From assembly GCA_014529385.2 (NCBI GenBank), contig CM043962.1:47613098-47677097 (forward strand): 64,000 bases of DNA. Direction: 5' to 3'. Source of the stretch: Adiantum capillus-veneris (taxonomy: Eukaryota > Streptophyta > Polypodiopsida > Polypodiales > Pteridaceae). Under the pieces are notes generated by a model. That model was not told where the DNA came from, searched no databases, and worked only from the letters and a program-made list of their open reading frames with translations. The position numbers were made by a program, and so were the translations under genes. This document shows, one piece after another, positions 61,392-64,000 of this stretch. How positions within the stretch are numbered: the first letter of the stretch is position 1; each line of letters begins with the position of its first letter.

Positions 61392-63440
61392 GTGTACTTA
61401 ATCAATCGGTCACCCTCAACGGCATTGGATGGGGGAGTTCCAGAACAGGCATGGACAGGTAAACCGGTGAATTATGCATTTCTCAAAGTGTTTGGGTGTG
61501 AGGCTTTCATGCACATAGATAGAAGCCTAAGATCAAAGTTAGATGCAAAGTCCAAAAAGTGTTTCTTCATTGGCTATGGAGAAGGAGACTTTGGGTATCG
61601 CCTATGGAATCCTGAAGATGGTAAAATCTTAAGGAGTAGGGATGTAATTTTTAACGAAAAAAATATGTACAAAGATTACTTGGAAAGAAAACAAACAAAA
61701 GAAACAGGTGATGAGTACATGGAGCTTGAGGACGGTGAAGACTCAAGGACTGCAAATGGTGACAATGTGCAACAACGTCAACCAAATGAGGAGCCTCAAC
61801 CTATTCCCCGAAGATCTACAAGAGCAAGTAGACCTCCAGAAAGGTTTGTTCCTTCCTTCAACCATCTCTTGATCTCAGATTCTGGAGATCCGGAATCATA
61901 TGAAGAAGCTATGCAACATGAATCCAAAGAAGAATGGACGAAGAGCATGCAAGTGGAGATGGACTCACTACATCGCAACCAAACATGGGAGTTGGTTGAG
62001 TTGCCTAAAGGTAAGCGGGCACTTCAAAACAAATGGGTGTACAAGCTAAAGGAAGAAGAAGGTGGGAAGAAAAGGTACAAGTCTAAGCTTGTGGTAAAAG
62101 GTTTTTCTCAAAAGAAAGGTATTGACTTCAATGAAATATTTTCTCCTATTGTAAAAATGAACTCAATTAGGCTTGTCTTAAGCCTTGTGGCTGCTCATGA
62201 TCTAAATCTCGAGCAAATGGATGTAAATATGGCATTCCCTCACGGTGACTTAGAGGAGGAAATCTACATGCTTCAACCAAAGGGGTATGAAGTAAAAGGT
62301 AAGGAGAAAATGGTTTGCAGATTAAAGAAGAGATTGTATGGTTTAAAGCAAGCATCAAGACAATGGTACTTGAAGTTTGATCGATGGATGTTGGATCATG
62401 GATTCACAAGATGCAACTCGGATCATTGTGTCTACACGGAGAATTTGGGAGATGGGAAATTCATCATCCTAATGTTGTATGTTGATGACATGTGGATTGC
62501 AAGTGCTAACATGCAGGACATCAAAGACCTAAAAGAGGAGCTGTCCAAATCTTTTTCAATGAAAGATTTAGGTGCTGCAAAGAGGATACTTGGTATGAAA
62601 ATGTCAAGGGACAGGACGAAGAAGACAATAAAGCTATCTCAAGAAGATTACATCAAGGAGGTACTAGAAAGGTTTGCAATGCAAAATGCAAAACCAGTTT
62701 CTACACCTTTGGCTGGTCATTTTAAACTAACAAAGGATATGTGTCCAAAGGCACAAGAGGAGATAGCCTATATGTCTAAAGTTCCATATGCCGCAGCGGT
62801 AGATTCTCTAATGTATGCTATGGTCTGGACAAGGCCAGACATTGCACATGCAGTGGGAGTTGTGAGTAGGTTCATGGACAACCCAGGTAAAGAGCATTGG
62901 CAAGCTGTGAAGTGGATACTTAGGTATCTAAAAGGGACAACAACAAATGCTTTGTATTTTGGAGGAACTGATATTTTTCTAGAAGGGTATGTTGATGCAG
63001 ATATGGCAGGTGACAAAGATACTCGAAGGAGCACTACTGGCTATGTGTTCACGGTTGGAGGCACAACAGTAAGCTGGGCTTCAAAGCTGCAGAAAGTGGC
63101 TTCACTTTCTACCACGGAAGCAGAGTATGTAGCAATGACGGAGGCAAGCAAATAAATTCTGTGGCTTCACAAATTCTTAGAAGATCTTGCATTCAAACAA
63201 GACAATTGTGTCTTGTACAGTGATAGCCAAAGCGCTATCCATCTTGCGAAGAACTCAGCCTTTCATTCAAGGACAAAGCACATTGAGGTGAGATATCACT
63301 TCATACGCACTCTTTTGGAAGAGGGACAACTAAAGCTAGGAAAGGTGCATACAAGTAAAAATCCTGCAGACATGTTTACAAAGGTGGTCAACAAGGAGAA
63401 GTTGAGCTTTTGCTCATCTTCAATCGGCATTCAAGGATAA
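61392..63440 (+). pseudogene. pol: copia B3 pol: integrase end, RT, RNase H
   Basis: Begins abruptly in integrase (YLINRSPSTALDGGVPEQAW, GCEAFMHIDRSLRSKLDAKS, KKCFFIGYGEGDFGYRLWNP), so LTR, gag, protease and integrase core are absent on the left. The frame from 61377 to 63155 has RT with LQNKWVYKLKEEEGGKK, MDVNMAFPHGDL, GLKQASRQWYLKF and LMLYVDDMWIAS at about residues 366-375, then RNase H with YVDADMAGDKDT and STTEAEYVAMTEAS. It is stopped by TAA at 63153-63155 where copy B2 has GAA, so a single G-to-T change ends the protein. The remainder (63213-63440: SDSQSAIHLAKN, RTKHIEVRYHFIRTLL, NPADMFTKV) is intact. Close to B2 but much better preserved. Confidence 0.93.
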
Positions 63441-63489
63441 GAAGCCAGAATGGAAAGCAGTCACAGGTTTGGTTTGGAGATCAGTCTCC

Positions 63490-63500
63490 AAGTGGGAGAT
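63490..63500 (+). other. Polypurine tract of copia B3
   Basis: AAGTGGGAGAT directly before the LTR start TGTGAAG, the usual plant copia arrangement. Confidence 0.9.
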
Positions 63501-64000
63501 TGTGAAGTATGGAGCCTGATTTACCCTTGTAATTTTCTGTGGTAAAAGCGCACATTTGTAAGGCCCCCATTATGAGGAGAAGCCATCGTGCGTGAAGGAA
63601 AATCACTCACTGGAAACCAAAATTTTCACGGACAAGAATTAGGGGCAACTTTAAAGGCCGGAATATTCTTTTTCGCCGGAATATTATGGCCGGACGGCGG
63701 CCGGAAAGTGGTTGGAAAACAACTGGTCGGTTGGCCGTTGGCCGGTAGTCAATGGCCGATTGCCGGTGGTCGGAAGTCAATGGCCGGTGGCCGGTGGCCG
63801 AATTCAAAAGCGGACTTGTCTTCTCAAGGGCGGCCACACATGGGCGGATTGGAGGGTCCGATTTGGACTTATTCGCACAAGGGCGGCTACACATGGCTGT
63901 CTCTCATAAGAGAGGGCAGCCCTTTTGGCCTATAAAAGGAGGCCATTTCTACACACATTTCATAGTGTGAAGTTGATGCAACAAGGTGAGTGTGAGGTGG
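63501..64000 (+). repeat. 3' LTR of copia B3, cut by the window end
   Basis: Starts TGTGAAGTATGGAGCCTGAT and matches 17720 onwards. It contains an internal patch of GGCCGGTGGTC-type repeats (about 63670-63800) that is longer than in B2, and a TATA box (TATAAAAGG, 63931-63939). About 220 bp of LTR should remain beyond the window. Confidence 0.9.

Overview
The window looks like nuclear DNA from a repeat-rich vascular plant. It carries Ty1/copia and Ty3/gypsy chromodomain retrotransposons primed from initiator-Met tRNA, spliced introns with GTAAGT/GCAG borders, Helitron and LINE remains, foldback MITEs, and long (CT)n, (GA)n and (CA)n arrays. A fern, lycophyte, gymnosperm or large-genome angiosperm would all fit; the sequence does not let me choose. 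I see no convincing single-copy host gene. Almost everything that codes belongs to mobile elements, most of them broken.

Layout. 1-9.8 kb: small inverted-repeat elements (one with a perfect 74-bp palindrome), a Helitron helicase remnant (3.6-4.4 kb), an orphan 194-codon ORF (5.86-6.44 kb) and a MITE (9.06-9.46 kb). 9.87-15.08 kb: a complete young minus-strand copia element with 227-bp LTRs, a 5-bp target duplication, PBS and PPT; a 38-bp tandem duplication in its zinc knuckle and two further frameshifts break it. 15.7-18.44 kb: a decayed plus-strand copia of a second family, inserted in a minus-strand LINE. 61.4-64 kb holds a better preserved member of that family, cut by the window end. 19-28.8 kb: noncoding repeats and microsatellites. 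28.8-32.4 kb: a truncated minus-strand gypsy relic.

31.9-58.2 kb is a nest. A minus-strand chromovirus (gag 56.8 kb to chromodomain 34.0 kb) is split inside its RT by an 18.27-kb insertion (36,892-55,159, target duplication CCGT). That insertion is a large LTR element without recognisable pol, with LTRs of about 2.8 kb loaded with (CT)n and a short internal region of spliced, non-gag-like ORFs. Its 3' LTR is in turn interrupted by a 9,935-bp DNA transposon (44,907-54,841) with 35-bp inverted termini and a 4-bp AGCA duplication. The intact 5' LTR of the host element shows the empty site.

The 9.9-kb transposon is the most interesting object. It encodes (i) on the plus strand, a coiled-coil/RING-H2-like protein; (ii) on the plus strand, an FCP1/NIF-like HAD phosphatase domain with a charged coiled-coil tail; and (iii) on the minus strand, a spliced transposase-like protein with an RNase H-fold-type D...D...D/E pattern (VVDFAENY, WSDGAASQFK, GHGKGEHDGAGA). 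The largest introns of genes (i) and (iii) are filled with arrays of the palindrome TATGCTAATTAGCATA and variants; in the first array 16 units are phased at exactly 21 bp. All three genes carry a few stops or frameshifts, so this copy is probably inactive. I cannot assign it to a named superfamily from sequence alone.
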